64,000 bases of DNA from Xanthostigma xanthostigma. Lineage: Eukaryota; Arthropoda; Insecta; Raphidioptera; Raphidiidae. Under the pieces are notes generated by a model. It saw only the letters and a list, made by a program, of their open reading frames with translations, was not told the origin of the DNA and made no database searches. This document shows positions 12,337-22,740 of this stretch, piece after piece (position 1 is the stretch's first letter; every line of letters begins with the position of its first letter). The translations under genes were made by a program, and so were the position numbers. The stretch lies in assembly GCA_963575645.1 (NCBI GenBank), contig OY754466.1, positions 44,548,001 to 44,612,000 on the forward strand. The letters are read 5' to 3'.

Positions 12337-12679
12337 CTAAAAATAAAATTTTACAAAGAAAAAGATTACGTACACATTCGCTGCGCTTTACTTACTACGA
12401 GTAATCAAAACGTTTATTTTCAATTTCCGTATAGTGTAAGATTTTTTCAAAATTTATTATACACAATTTAATTTCAAGTAAAATATTACATAAAAAATAA
12501 ACAAGAGAAAAATTAATTTGATGTAAAGTTAAAAACTTCCGCAACATTAATTACTTCCTGAAATTATCAAATTAGTTTCCCGAAAAGCATATTTTCTGTG
12601 GTCATACGGCAAAACGGCTTATGTCAAATTTGTGATAAAATAATGATGAATCAATCAGCCAATCAAATAAGTAGTAATG

Positions 12680-13705
12680 GTGTGTTGCAAAAAGGATTGT
12701 CAAAAAATTTAATTTGACAATGTCTTTAGATTGTGATCATATAATTACAGTTTCCATACATAGGAAGCAGTTTAATGTTGTATTCAAACTCCCTGTCATC
12801 TCTAGAACATTAGATATACTCACACAAAAACAAAAGATTGTTCTACATAGAAAAAGACAGCCTCTCAAACTAAATTTTGATCAAACTGCGTACAAAAACG
12901 TTGTTTCGAAATGGAAACTGTACAAAAAATTATGTATATGTTATGGACTATGTGATTAATCAGGGCATTATGTATAATGCCCGGGCAATATGAATAATGA
13001 CAAGTCAAATCGGGCCATGTAATAAATAATCATTAAAACTTCATTATTTATCACAGAGCCCGGTCATTATGATTGCTATGTGCTTGTTGGCCAATTTGAT
13101 AATTTAAGTACATTTGGTAAGACGTGGGGAGCAGGGACAAATATGTGACACGCACTAGCCAATCAGAGCACGCAACTCATCCCCTACTCACAACAGAGCG
13201 TATTTTACAATATTTTTCGTTTTGAGGTCCCCCGAACCCAAAAAACATATTTTTAAGTTAAGACTGATTATCTTAAAAAAAACTAATATTCGTTTTATAT
13301 TTTGAATTTGTTACTAAGTAGTACTATTCGTACCTTCCTACCATAATTTTTTTATAAGAATAATGTATGTCAACAATAAAATAATTTTATAAAAAAACCT
13401 TTATATTATTCTGCCCAATAGGTGAAGGGCATTATTCATAATGCCCTGTCAATGTAATTATTTGAATAGTTTTTATCACACTGCCCTCTCATATTGGGCA
13501 TTTTTCAAACTGCCCGGGCATTATGAATAATGCCCTATTTATCACTTGGTCCACAACATATACACAGTTTAAGAAAAATATCGTTTCAATCGTACAATTA
13601 TTTTTCGAGCAGGAACGATTTAAAACTCTATAATGCTTTTCGTATGGAGAAATGCGTATGTTCACAATCTAACGTCGTTGTCAAATAAGATATTTTGATG
13701 AAACA
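12680..13705. mobile_element. Foldback MITE, GGGTTGCAGAAAGG family, interrupted
   Basis: Left arm 12680-12960 (TTGCAAAAAGGATTGTC, TTTGACAATG) and right arm about 13550-13705 (CACAATCTAACG, TTGTCAAATAAGA) match the uninterrupted copy at 48265-48708. The two halves are parted by the TIR element at 12962-13536. Confidence 0.7.
12962..13536. mobile_element. TIR element, 26-bp ends that are themselves palindromic
   Basis: The ends are AGGGCATTATGTATAATGCC-CGGGCA and its inverse with one mismatch (12962-12987, 13511-13536). Further GGGCAT-TATGAATAATGCCC units occur inside. 575 bp, no coding capacity. It is inserted in the middle of another foldback element, giving relative ages. Confidence 0.8.
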
Positions 13706-14063
13706 AAAACAATTACCTACAATAAAAAATTATTTGGGAAAATATAGAAAACTTCTGCATATGCCGTTGTGTTTATAGTCCGCAGATTTATTTTTTTATA
13801 CCTACTATTACGAGTGACGACAAATAAACCGGAAGTTATAATTTTCTCAAAAAAAAAAAAACAAAATGAAAAGCGTGAAATATAAAAAGTGGAAAATGTT
13901 TTTGAATCGCTTGGAGATCATTTTATCACAATTTATCATAGAAACAATTAGTTTCACTTGAAATAAAAAATCAGTCTATTGAGTGCCGGAATCGATCTAT
14001 CTCCACGACTGTATTGTCGATTTCAACAATTGAAAATATGAAATTTCGAAAAGTGAGTTTAGA

Positions 14064-14289
14064 CCATAGAAATAGAAATAGAGTACACGAGTGAGCCGTC
14101 AAAGTGTCTGCAATTCAGAGATAGAACAGTTCTTTATCTCTATGGTAACTAATGATACAAAACAATGCTGATTTGAGTAAACAAATAGATTTTCTGTGTT
14201 TTCTGCAGAGTTCTCTGTCTTAACCGAGGACACTTTCACTTATAGCAAGCATACGAACTAGCGTACTCTAGTTACTTATATCTCTATGG
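14064..14289. mobile_element. CCATAG-type MITE with 6-bp target duplication
   Basis: 226 bp, ends CCATAG...CTATGG, flanked on both sides by TTTAGA (14058-14063, 14290-14295). Imperfect inverted termini continue as AGAGTACNCGAG. Lies 94 bp downstream of the block D exon 1 donor. Copies at 40.7-41.2 kb show the same 6-bp duplication length. Confidence 0.85.
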
Positions 14290-14382
14290 TTTAGACCTAA
14301 ATTAATTCTCTCATAATTGTGAAGTTTAAATGGTAATTCCTTCACCTGTTGCATGAAACAAGAAGAAAAATCTACAACATAC

Positions 14383-14575
14383 CAAGAACATGTTGGTTTA
14401 TATGATTGCCGTCACAATAAATGTTAAGACCGATTAACCTTGAGGTTAATAATATACTACAGGTAAATATTAGTAAGCCGCATGTGAATTGACAGTGTAA
14501 TCGAAATACAGCGCTTTCAACTACCTCTCGATGCAATTTAAATAACTTAATCGCGTCTCTTACTACACTTAACAT
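14383..14575 (-). CDS. shakB: shakB block D, exon 1 (N-terminus, TM1)
   Basis: Encodes 64 residues from MLSVVRDAIKLFKLHREVVE through TM1 to NQHVL plus one base. The donor is CTTG|gtatgt, phase 1, and fits the exon at 12173-12336 to give HVLDSFCWIHGTY. The amphipathic N-terminus, the FRLHC motif before TM1 and a loop cysteine mark an innexin first exon. Oddly, the near-universal [10 protein letters not shown] after TM1 is replaced by RLIGLNIYC, so the pattern of one cysteine in each half of the loop is kept but the surrounding sequence is not. The start is the first ATG, preceded by aaaaa and with no upstream innexin-like frame. It resembles the class of alternative ShakB N-termini that are not MLDIF-type; I cannot say which Drosophila transcript is its exact counterpart. 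Confidence 0.87.
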
Positions 14576-14865
14576 TTTTTAAAACTAATTTTCTTTATTC
14601 AAATAAAATTAGTAAGACGTTTTTTTTCGCTCGGTTTCATGTCTACCCTTCGAAAAACACATCGGTACACTAATAAATATTGCATTTACGCGCGACAGTG
14701 AAACTTATTTTTATAAATGTTTATCAATCCAACTGATAAAATGGCTAACCAATAGGTGTTTACACAACAACCCACGGTGGCGTGGTTTGTGTACTTATGC
14801 CAATGGTATTAAAACTTTTACTAAGCCCCACGGGTTTTAGTTTCATTTACACAGGAGTTGCAGAA

Positions 14866-15010
14866 AGGATTGTCTCAAAATCTGATTCGACAATGACCTA
14901 AGATTGTGACCTTCATGCATTTCTCCATAAGAAAGGAATTGTAGAATTTTAAATCGTCGTTGCTCGTAAAACAGTTGATCAATTGAAAGGATATTTGTTT
15001 AGGTGTAGCT
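14866..15010. repeat. One arm of the GGGTTGCAGAAAGG foldback family
   Basis: GTTGCAGAAAGGATTGTC, GACAATGACC and ATTTCTCCATAAGAAA match 48265-48430. The second arm is absent. Confidence 0.6.
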
Positions 15011-15494
15011 GCACTTCGGGTTCTAGCCGTAACATATATATAAAAAGATTAAGGACCACTGTACTACAAAATCATTTTATAATAATCAGCCAGACATAAC
15101 ATCAGTTAGTTTGTATTATATAATATTTAATGTACAGGTTTACCAAAAATCATGGTTGATTTAGAATTTTTTATTATTATATTAGATTATGAGAAACGGA
15201 AAAATCAAGCTGATTTCGGTTATTATTTTTAGAAAAGATAATTCACAAAATAACCAAATTTAACAAAAAGAATGGTTAAAATATACCTTAAACAACTCGC
15301 GTATTAAGGTAGACATGCATTATATAATATGCACTAAAAAAGATTTGATTAATTAATAATTAATTAAATAATAATTAATAATAATATGATTAACTTTTAC
15401 ACAGCGTGGAACATAATATCTTATAGGTAACCTTGCCAACGAATAGCAAATATCATGTTTAAAATTAGCCCGCCTTAAGATATCAGAAATTTTA
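15011..15494. other. Intronic A+T-rich DNA
   Basis: No gene or element recognised; long runs of AATTAATAA-type sequence. Confidence 0.4.
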
Positions 15495-16578
15495 TCCCTA
15501 TATTATTAAACGAGCTAATCTTGTACCTATGTATCTATGTACCTATGTATCTATGTACCTATGTCCCTAAATATTTTCTCGAAAACGGCCCTAACGATTT
15601 GGATGAAATTTACTGAAAAGGGATTTTGGGGGGTAAAAAATCGTTTTAGCTAGGTCTCATCTCTCGAAAAAATCGTTTTCTTACAAATCCCTATATTATT
15701 AAACGAGCTAATCTTGTACCTATGTATCTATGTACCTATGTATCTATGTACCTATGTCCCTAAATATTTTCTCGAAAACGGCCCTAACGATTTGGATGAA
15801 ATTTACTGAAAAGGGATTTTGGGGGGTAAAAAATCGTTTTAGCTAGGTCTCATCTCTCGAAAAAATCGTTTTCTTACAAATTTTATCATTATAAAAATCA
15901 ATTTTTTGACGTAAGAAAATACTTAAATATTGTAAGTAGGTTTTGGAATTTTATACAATGAAACAATTGTTTTCAAAATATTATGACAGTTAATCTTTAA
16001 TTACTATCCAAGTGAAAGAAAGTTAAAAACAATTATTATTATTTTAATAAATAAATTTTTAACCTAAATTTGAAGCGAAAGATGCAATATCATAGATCAA
16101 GATGACGGCGAATCAGTTTTACAAGTACCGGATTGCCATAAGGGCCGACAATCCTCTCCACAAAGGAGTCAAACTGTTTCAGCAATATTATCTTATTGCT
16201 CCACAAAAGGAAGCGAAGCTTCCCCAGAGAACCTACGGTTCTTATATGAAGAGCCGAAGGCTCGACTAGTGTCGTTTACAATCGAGCGGGGCGCAGCCCC
16301 GTGAGGTAAGACTGTAACAAAGGTGGAGACGTAGGCTCCACAAAAGGAAGCAAAGCTTCCCCAGAGAACCTACGGTTCTTATATGGAGAGCCGAAGGCTC
16401 GACTAGTGTCGTTTACAACCGAGCGGGGCGCAGCCCCGCGAGGTAAGACTGTAACAAAGGTGGAGACGTAGGCTCCACAAAGGGAAGCGACAGAGAACCT
16501 ACGGTTCTCAAAGTTTTGGCGATATCAGCATATCAGTATTTTATTTAAATTTCCGAGCAAAGCTCGGTCACCCAGGTA
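15495..16578 (+). mobile_element. Helitron-like element with duplicated 5' end and hairpin array
   Basis: The 5' end TCCCTATATTATTAAACGAG is Helitron-like and is present twice as a perfect 193-bp tandem duplication (15495-15687, 15688-15880). Each copy contains an 8-bp TACCTATG/TATCTATG minisatellite. The 3' end CCGAGCAAAGCTCGG-TCACCCAGGTA looks like a Helitron terminal hairpin whose CTAG is mutated. Between them lies a tandem array of short triloop hairpins (16209-16508). No helicase or Rep coding, so non-autonomous. Assignment to Helitrons rests on the termini. Confidence 0.65.
16209..16508 (+). repeat. Array of triloop minihairpins, about 137-bp unit, 2.2 copies
   Basis: Each unit carries five perfect or near-perfect stems with 3-nt loops: GGAAGC-GAA-GCTTCC (16209-16223), AGAACC-TAC-GGTTCT (16228-16242), GAGCC-GAA-GGCTC (16251-16263), CGGGGC-GCA-GCCCCG (16287-16301) and TGGAGAC-GTA-GGCTCCA (16324-16340). 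The second unit repeats them at 16346-16360, 16365-16379, about 16388-16400, 16423-16439 and 16461-16477. A third begins at about 16483. Almost all loops are GNA closed by C-G on one strand, a configuration known to make unusually stable DNA hairpins such as GCGAAGC. Confidence 0.85.
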
Positions 16579-18069
16579 CTTTTCTTAATTCTACTACATC
16601 AAATGTCACTATTTTTGGAGTTGGAATGGTTCAGTCGCCCAATTGGCTGGAATTTTTTGCTTAAAATGACGTATACTCTGCGACCTCCAGAAATATTTCC
16701 CATTTCTCGTGAAATATCCTGTATAAAAAACATATTTGAACCTGTATCCGGTAGATATATACTTTTACTTGAATAAAATATTGTATATTTTATAAACCAA
16801 ATATTTGATATGATAAGTTATCAGTTTTGACGCTATAAATTTAGTATACTACCCTATAGTAGGTATATCTAAAAATACAAAATAATTAGCATACTATTTT
16901 CACCGATATATTGCTAACGTATACGCTAGGAAAGTATCTTTGACACGCGACCTTCGCACCATCTCGTGTTTGATTTTTTCAAAAGTGGTTCACCAAAAAC
17001 TTACAAACACATGGAAACCAGCTTTATTCTGAACACTAAAAAATATTTACGCACAATGTCAGTAAAAAAAATTGAAATTATTTACTCTGAATACAAAAAC
17101 TACATAAATGATCAACATTTTTTATATCAAAATAAGAATTATAATATTTTTCATGTATTTAATAATGATTACAGATGTAAAATAAAGTTAAATTACCCTT
17201 GACGACGTACTGCTGTAATCCATTTTTTTCCCCTCTAATTCATGAGAAAATCCAGGAAAACGGTGGAATTGTAATTCTGGATTTTTAGTTTGTGTGTTTT
17301 TACAATCAATAACACAGCACTTCCGATTTGATACCTTTTTCCGCACTTTATTCGACAATTAATCCTTATTAAAATGCACGTATAACATATGACACTAATG
17401 TTTTGACTGAACCAGATAAAAAAAAAACACGAGAGGGCGCAAAAGTCGCCTGTCAAAAGATACTTTTATAGCGTATTGGTGATAATTAAATTACTACTCA
17501 AAAAATGTGTTATAACTTTTCTGCTCAGAATATTTTTCATTACTTCACCTCTACTGACCGTAGGCAATTGAGACACCCTGTAAAAAATACTGGCTAAGTG
17601 CGCGGCAAAGATTCCACGTACCGTCAATCATATTTGTTTTTGAATTTCAGTTTTCAAACCCTTTGAAATAATATGGCGTCAAAAAATTTTAAAGGTTAAT
17701 AGAATTAAAAATATCAACTTTAAGAAAAAAAGTTTTGAACATTTCTTGCTGCAAATTGATCAAAAGATCCGAATTGAATTCCACCTTTTTTAGGACGCAT
17801 GTATGATATTACGTTTATTTATTGATAAAAAAAATTCGCAATGAAAAATTGCCTCGGTCCTTCAATTAGGGTTAAAGGGCGACCGAGTGATTACATAAAG
17901 AGTCAATTTTTTTCAATTTGTGTTACGGAATCAACTTACAATTGTATTAAAAAATTGTTTGTTATTAATTTTTCATTAATTTGTTTGATTCTTTCAAACA
18001 TCATCATTCGTGCAATTAGATAATAATTAATAATTTAATACTAATTAATTTTTATATTTTTAGATTTTT
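16579..18069. other. Intronic A+T-rich DNA
   Basis: No gene recognised. Possible element ends reading ATATCCTGTATA (about 16725) and GACACCCTGTA (about 17571) suggest decayed MITEs. The 78-codon frame at 16966 is asparagine/lysine-rich, as expected of such DNA. Confidence 0.4.
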
Positions 18070-18180
18070 CTGAAGAAGATCCAAAGCCGGATCGAAACGT
18101 CATCTTGTGTTGTATTGATTTGTTATTTTTTGTCAATATATTGGTCTGAGAAAAATTGGTCGACAATTTTATTTATTTGA
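18070..18180 (+). ncRNA. Hammerhead-like core and adjoining repeat end
   Basis: CTGAAGA-A-GATCC-aaagcc-GGATC-GAAACGTC (18070-18101) has a perfect helix II and the self-complementary ACGT next to GAAA. It is followed by AATATATTGGTCTGAG...AATTGGTCGACAATTTTATTTATT, the shared tail also found at 47701-47765 and 58555-58622. Confidence 0.5.
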
Positions 18181-18464
18181 AGGAATCAACTTACGTTAAG
18201 CTCGACCGTGCCAAAAATAATTCCACTCAGTTAAAAGTCGACTTAGGATTGATTGGCCACTAGCAAAGCTTAGAGTCATGTGCTTAATTTCCAGCGTCAC
18301 ACTTGAATAAAAATAAACTTCTACCAGCTTAAAATATATACCAGTTGAATTTATCTTCTGCACTAAAAAATGCAGCACCTGGAAAAGCGGAAGTTATTGA
18401 AATATTCAACAGGTGACAGAACAAAATATGCGTGCACCAAAAAACAGACGCCGGAAAGAAGAAC

Positions 18465-18915
18465 TGTTAGTCTAAGAGCTATCAAACATTTTTGGGTAGG
18501 TATTTGAAGTAGCATTAAAATTTGTCTAACACTTCTTTTGTAATGTAGGAACACAAAATCGAAGACCTGGCTGAAGGGTAATGGGGCATAGTTAAGCCGT
18601 GAATTTCTTACTTTGTAAATTTTCATTTGCAAAAAGAGTCCTTGAGGCATTTTGAAATTTTAATACCTGCAAATTCAGTATTTAATAAAATAAAAAATAA
18701 ATATGCCAGATCATTTAGTCGGGTCTAAATGTCAGCCAGGCGATTACAAAACTGTTCTTTATACGTGAGTGCGAGTAAGACGTTGCGTGTAGGTTGAAGT
18801 GTAAGAGAGAGCGTGTATCGTACTGCAACACGCTTCAACTCAGCCTATGTACGCTCTCTCTCACACTTCAATCAAACTCACGCATAAAAGACAGTTTTAA
18901 GTAGGTAATCGTGTG
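18465..18915. mobile_element. Foldback element, CAAACATTTTTGGGTAGG family, copy 1
   Basis: Shares CAAACATTTTTGGGTAGGT, CTTCTTTTGTAATGT, CAAAATCGAAGACCTGGCTG and TCCTTGAGGCATTTTGAAAT with 36885-37080 and 38992-39445. The distal part (18741-18912) is a foldback of its own, with ACGTGAGT...ACTCACGC and paired GAGAGAGCGT segments. Confidence 0.7.
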
Positions 18916-19032
18916 GCAGACAGTTAGTATTTTGTTCTGTACTACTTTTACAATAAGCCTACTCCTTCTGTTATCTTGTGACAATACATCTGCTGCCCCT
19001 GACGGATAAAAGAAATACCGTTTATTAATAAA

Positions 19033-19650
19033 CTAGCGTTCCCGTCCGGTTTCACCCGGGTGTAAAAGAACGAAACGAATGGGGAAGGGTGGAACATGAG
19101 TACACACATTCATCTTATTTTACCGAGATGAATGTTGTGTCCTACTCCTATTTCATGATGATCGGAGTTACCGTTCAAAAGTTTTTGTCGATAAAAGGCA
19201 GTAGGTATTTATACTTTTTTTAACTAATATTTTTTTTTAATTAATTAAATAAAATTAAAATAAATTTAAATGTAAGTTTTAGAAGAAAGCAATGTAGAAA
19301 ATAAAAAAAAAAATTAAAAATATATTCGCCCAACGTGGAGCTCGAACCTACGACCCTGATATTGGCTGTCGCATGCTCTACCGATTGAGCCAGCTGGGGT
19401 CGTGTACTCACAACGCTAATATGAGTATATCTAGTTAGTGCATTTCACATGAATAGAAGCTTATTTGTGAGATACATTTTGCAACATTTTTCATTAATGC
19501 TCCGCTCTTAATGGTCGTAGCGTGATATTATATAGCCTATAGCCAGAGCCTTCCACAATATATGGGCTATCCGCAAAAACATTTTTTTTCAATTTGAACC
19601 AGTAGTTCCTGAGATTAGCGCGTTCAAAGAAACTCTTCAGCTTTATATAT
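19033..19650 (-). mobile_element. Non-autonomous Helitron (family A) with tRNA-like insert, 5' end decayed
   Basis: Minus orientation; 3' end ACCCGGGTGAAACCGGACGG...CTAG|T at 19033-19036. About 80% like 25307-26037, including CGTAGCGTGATATTATATAG and GAGATTAGCGCGTTCAA. The terminal TC end is not preserved. Contains the tRNA-like stretch 19327-19400. Confidence 0.8.
19327..19400 (-). pseudogene. tRNA-Lys-derived sequence inside a Helitron
   Basis: Reads AGCTGGCTCAATCGGTAGAG, then CAGGGTCGTAGGTTCGAGCT and CCACGTTGGGCG: the D arm, variable region, T arm and 3' acceptor strand of a eukaryotic tRNA-Lys(CUU). The anticodon arm is degenerate (CGACAGCCAATATC) and the 5' acceptor strand no longer pairs. 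It belongs to the same transposed unit as 25685-25756 and is not a working gene. Confidence 0.75.
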
Positions 19651-20769
19651 TTTTATTTAAAAAAAATAGAAACAGTCAAGAAATACTTTTTATGCGTCAG
19701 TTCTTTTTTTTATTAAAATGAGTAGTCGAATAATTTGACTATAAGTGCATACTTCTACAAGCATCGTCAAAGTATTCCATTATCCATTAGTTAAATAAGT
19801 ATACAAACAAAATACGATAGCAAAATACAAGGTAGATTTATAGTACCTAGTAGACAAAATATTCGAATTGAATGAATGCATTTTTATCTTATCATACAAA
19901 TAATTAAGTGAAGTACCACTGGTTTTAATCAATCTATAATAATGTACATTGTTGAATTCCTCTACAACAGTTTATGATTGTTTAGGGTTGTTGATTTCAA
20001 ACAATTAATGAGGTTAAATCTTTGTTTATTGTTTAGTGTTGTTGGTTTCAAACAAATCTAAGATCAACAGTTAGAGTTCTTTGGGTCTAATACCAATTTA
20101 CATTTTCAATTGTTATTTTTCTTTTCAATTAACGGTTTTACCAGTTCGGATTTGGCAACTGGGGCATTGTAATACAGGAGTCATTGTAACGCCATTTACC
20201 TAAACGTCCTAAACCATAGCATCGCTACAGTATCGACTCTTGTCAGCTCCTATAATATTATATATTATGTTCAAACGTTTATTTTTCAAAAGTAGATTAC
20301 CAGTGTTTGGGAGATTATGCAAAATCCTTGACGAGAACTCAAAATAAGAGCAGAACATCGATTTTAATTAAATAAAAACTTGACCGGTACAAGTTATTGA
20401 CGTGAAGTGGGTGTTACTTACTTTTTTGCTCTAAATAATTACTTTTCATACAAATTCAAAGCATTAAGCAGAGTTTACATTAGTCATGTAATCCGATCAA
20501 CTAACACGAATGATCAAATAATCAATCAATCAGTAATCAAAAGCGTAAACATATAAATGTTTTCGTGTCAAATGAATTGATGAGATATGACTAATTATAT
20601 AAGATTTAGGTATATAAGAGAGCATCTTGACCTTGACCATTAATCCATTGAGTTCTGTTTCAAATTTTTCTCTCGTTAATCAAAAGAGACTGATGTCCCT
20701 CTTTTAAAAAGGCAGATACAAAACTTTGTGAATTAACCTTCCATAATCATAAACACAATGTTACGATGA
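19651..20769. other. Intronic A+T-rich DNA
   Basis: No gene recognised. A degenerate direct repeat TTTAGGGTTGTTGATTTCAAAC / TTTAGTGTTGTTGGTTTCAAAC-type sequence (about 19980-20055) is present. Confidence 0.4.
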
Positions 20770-20870
20770 AGGAAGGTTTTGGTTGAGGATCATAAATAAG
20801 CTTGACTAATGTTACGCTAGTGGCCAGCGTTTCGAAAAATTTATTTTCATCTTCAGGACCTCAAGCTGGT
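20770..20870 (-). ncRNA. Hammerhead-like core in a repeat arm
   Basis: Minus strand 20856-20828: CTGAAGA-T-GAAAA-taaat-TTTTC-GAAACG, flanked by GGTC before and GGCC after, which can close a 4-bp helix I. The adjoining TTGGTTGAGGA...AAGCTT links it to the elements at 22387-22740 and 50511-51200. Confidence 0.5.
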
Positions 20871-21006
20871 AAAAAAGTGGTAAATTGTTCTCACATTATA
20901 CAACATCATTATTGGTATGAGTTTAAACATCTTATTATAAATGTTGAACTCATAGCGTTTAGTTTTAGGGTTGGCCCACAGATCAATCTCGGTTTCCACA
21001 TTTTTT

Positions 21007-21400
21007 GATTATTTAGATGAGAAATCAAGGGCGTAGATATTGTTTTTCTGAGGAGGAGTAAAGCAGCACAAAAATCATTTTTTTGAAGTTTTATTAATAC
21101 GAATAACCTATTTAAAAAATGTAGCGCTTAGGTCAAAATCAAATAACCTTTTTTTAGTAAGCTTTTTAAAAAAACAACTTTGTCTTGTGTACATTTGAAG
21201 AGCAAAAAAAGGTCCTTTTCATAAGTTCATTCATTCCCATAGGCACGCCCGCGCCAGTAAAATTCACGTAATAATACGTGACATTTTCTCTAATACGGTA
21301 AAAAGGCTCTAATGCAGGATTGGCCCGGTTGATCACCCTAATTATTATAGTCCTGGGGGAGTTACCCCCTGTCCCTCCCAATATCTACGCCCTTGTGAGG
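21007..21400. repeat. Short interspersed element remnant
   Basis: Begins AGGGCGTAGATATTG (about 21029) and ends inverted as CAATATCTACGCCCTTG (about 21379-21395), giving 15-bp inverted ends. Between them lies noncoding A+T-rich sequence. This is a small TIR element of about 365 bp lying 0.2 kb from block C. Confidence 0.6.
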
Positions 21401-21582
21401 AATGTAGCCTTCACGCGCGATTGAAGTGATACATGTAGAATAAAAACCAGTTATTTGTGACCCGTAATTGTCTAAATCTCATCCCACCATGGAAACGAGA
21501 TAAAGATGTTTCACTTAAAAATTCCTCTTCCAGCGTTTCACTGGAAGACTTCTGTACAAAAAATATTGACGCAATTTCTTAC

Positions 21583-21933
21583 CTGAAAAAATAAACAGAA
21601 GCAAACCCACTGATAGTACTTAAAATATTTCTTATCCATTTCGCTGGCCGACGATTGAAGAATGCCCGGATATATTGCTTTAGGATTATTGTAAGCGGAA
21701 CGTAACGTATAATGATTGTGAATCCAACAGTAGGTATTGACAATGTCTTCAGGAAACTCTTTGCTATGCAAGCATTCGATTGGATTGCCAACATACTGTC
21801 GCGTTGTCACTATTAAACTAAAACCGATCAATAACAAAACCGTAATCGAATAATGCATACGAAAAATAATAGAATCGATCTTTAAATTATTTATTTTGAT
21901 CAATCCACGAAGTCCACGAAAGATGTCCAACAT
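21583..21933 (-). CDS. shakB: shakB block C, single alternative first coding exon
   Basis: Encodes 117 residues, from [20 protein letters not shown] to [12 protein letters not shown], ending at CAG|gtaaga in phase 0. It contains the whole amino-terminal half of an innexin: cytoplasmic start, FRMHYSIT into TM1, [10 protein letters not shown], the TYCWIH cysteine, and the start of TM2. The start codon context is acgaaaATG. Joined to the constant exons the product is 369 residues. It is most similar to block B, with the same intronless design. A G+C-rich block about 0.3 kb upstream (22141-22313) resembles one near 36 kb and is the likely promoter region. The reading frame is intact, arguing for a used isoform rather than a relic. 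Confidence 0.94.
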
Positions 21934-22140
21934 TTTCGTTTAAAAATATTTTAAAAGCACGACAAAATTTTGATGACAAATATGCCGAGGTTTCCCGAAG
22001 TTGACTTCGGATATTTTTCTATTTTTGTTGTTAATGAAAGTTATTTTTAGAATGTTTCATTAATGGTTACTTTTACAGCGCTCCCGGCGCGTTTTGTAGC
22101 GTATTTCGAATTTCATTGATACATTTTTAGCAACAATTAA

Positions 22141-22330
22141 CAACAATCATTTTTGCGGACGTAACCGTCGCGACGCGGTATTAACGGCGGCGTTACGCCG
22201 TGCACCGACGTCCGTTTAACACTAAAATCGTTCGATATCTAGCAGACATCACATCCACTCGCTGGATCAACACCCACCATGTGGTATTTGTTTGGAAAAT
22301 TTAAGCGAGTCGTTCACTTTCAATAAGAAA
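22141..22330 (-). promoter_or_regulatory. Candidate promoter / 5' leader of shakB block C
   Basis: A short island rich in CG dinucleotides (22156-22215) is followed by a conserved block (22240-22313), about 0.3 kb upstream of the block C start. The block shares with 35.9-36.1 kb, in the same order, CTAGCAGAC-TC, GCTGGATCA, ACACCCACCATGTG and TTAAG-GAGTCGT (plus-strand wording). No intron acceptor is visible between it and the ATG at 21933, so it could lie in or next to an unspliced leader. Its role as promoter is inferred from position, base composition and the duplication; no TATA box is obvious. Confidence 0.5.
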
Positions 22331-22386
22331 TGTTTTCATTTAAATCTGGATTTATAATTTCTTATTCATCGATGTAAGATTACAAT

Positions 22387-22740
22387 TGAAGGAGATTTAT
22401 TTGGTTGAGGAACAATAGAAAAATAAGCTTTGCCAAACTATCGCTTGTGGCCAACGTTTCGAAAATTATATTTTCATCCTCAGGGCCTATGAACATATAT
22501 AGTAGGTATTCAATTACATTAATATTATTTTGATTTCTAAATTACAAATAAATGTATTACAAATCAGATAATGGTTAATTTATCTGATTTGTAATAGGTC
22601 CTGAGGATGAAAATATAATTTTCGAAACGTTGGCCACAAGCGATACTTTGGTAAAGCTTATTTTTCTATTGTTCTTCAACCAAATAAATCTCATTCAATA
22701 CATATTTTGGCACAAAACTTCTACTGATCTAAGATTATAA
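22387..22740. mobile_element. Foldback element with inverted hammerhead-like cores
   Basis: Left arm GAAGGAGATTTATTTGGTTG, then GGCCAACGTTTCGAAAATTA; the right arm is its inverse to AACCAAATAAATCTCATT, followed by ACATATTTTGGCACAAAACTT. Each arm carries one core: minus 22483-22456 and plus 22601-22628, both CTGAGGA-T-GAAAAtataATTTTC-GAAACGTT with GGCC or GGTC closing helix I with GGCC. The same family is at 50511-51200. It lies just upstream of the block C promoter candidate. Confidence 0.75.
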
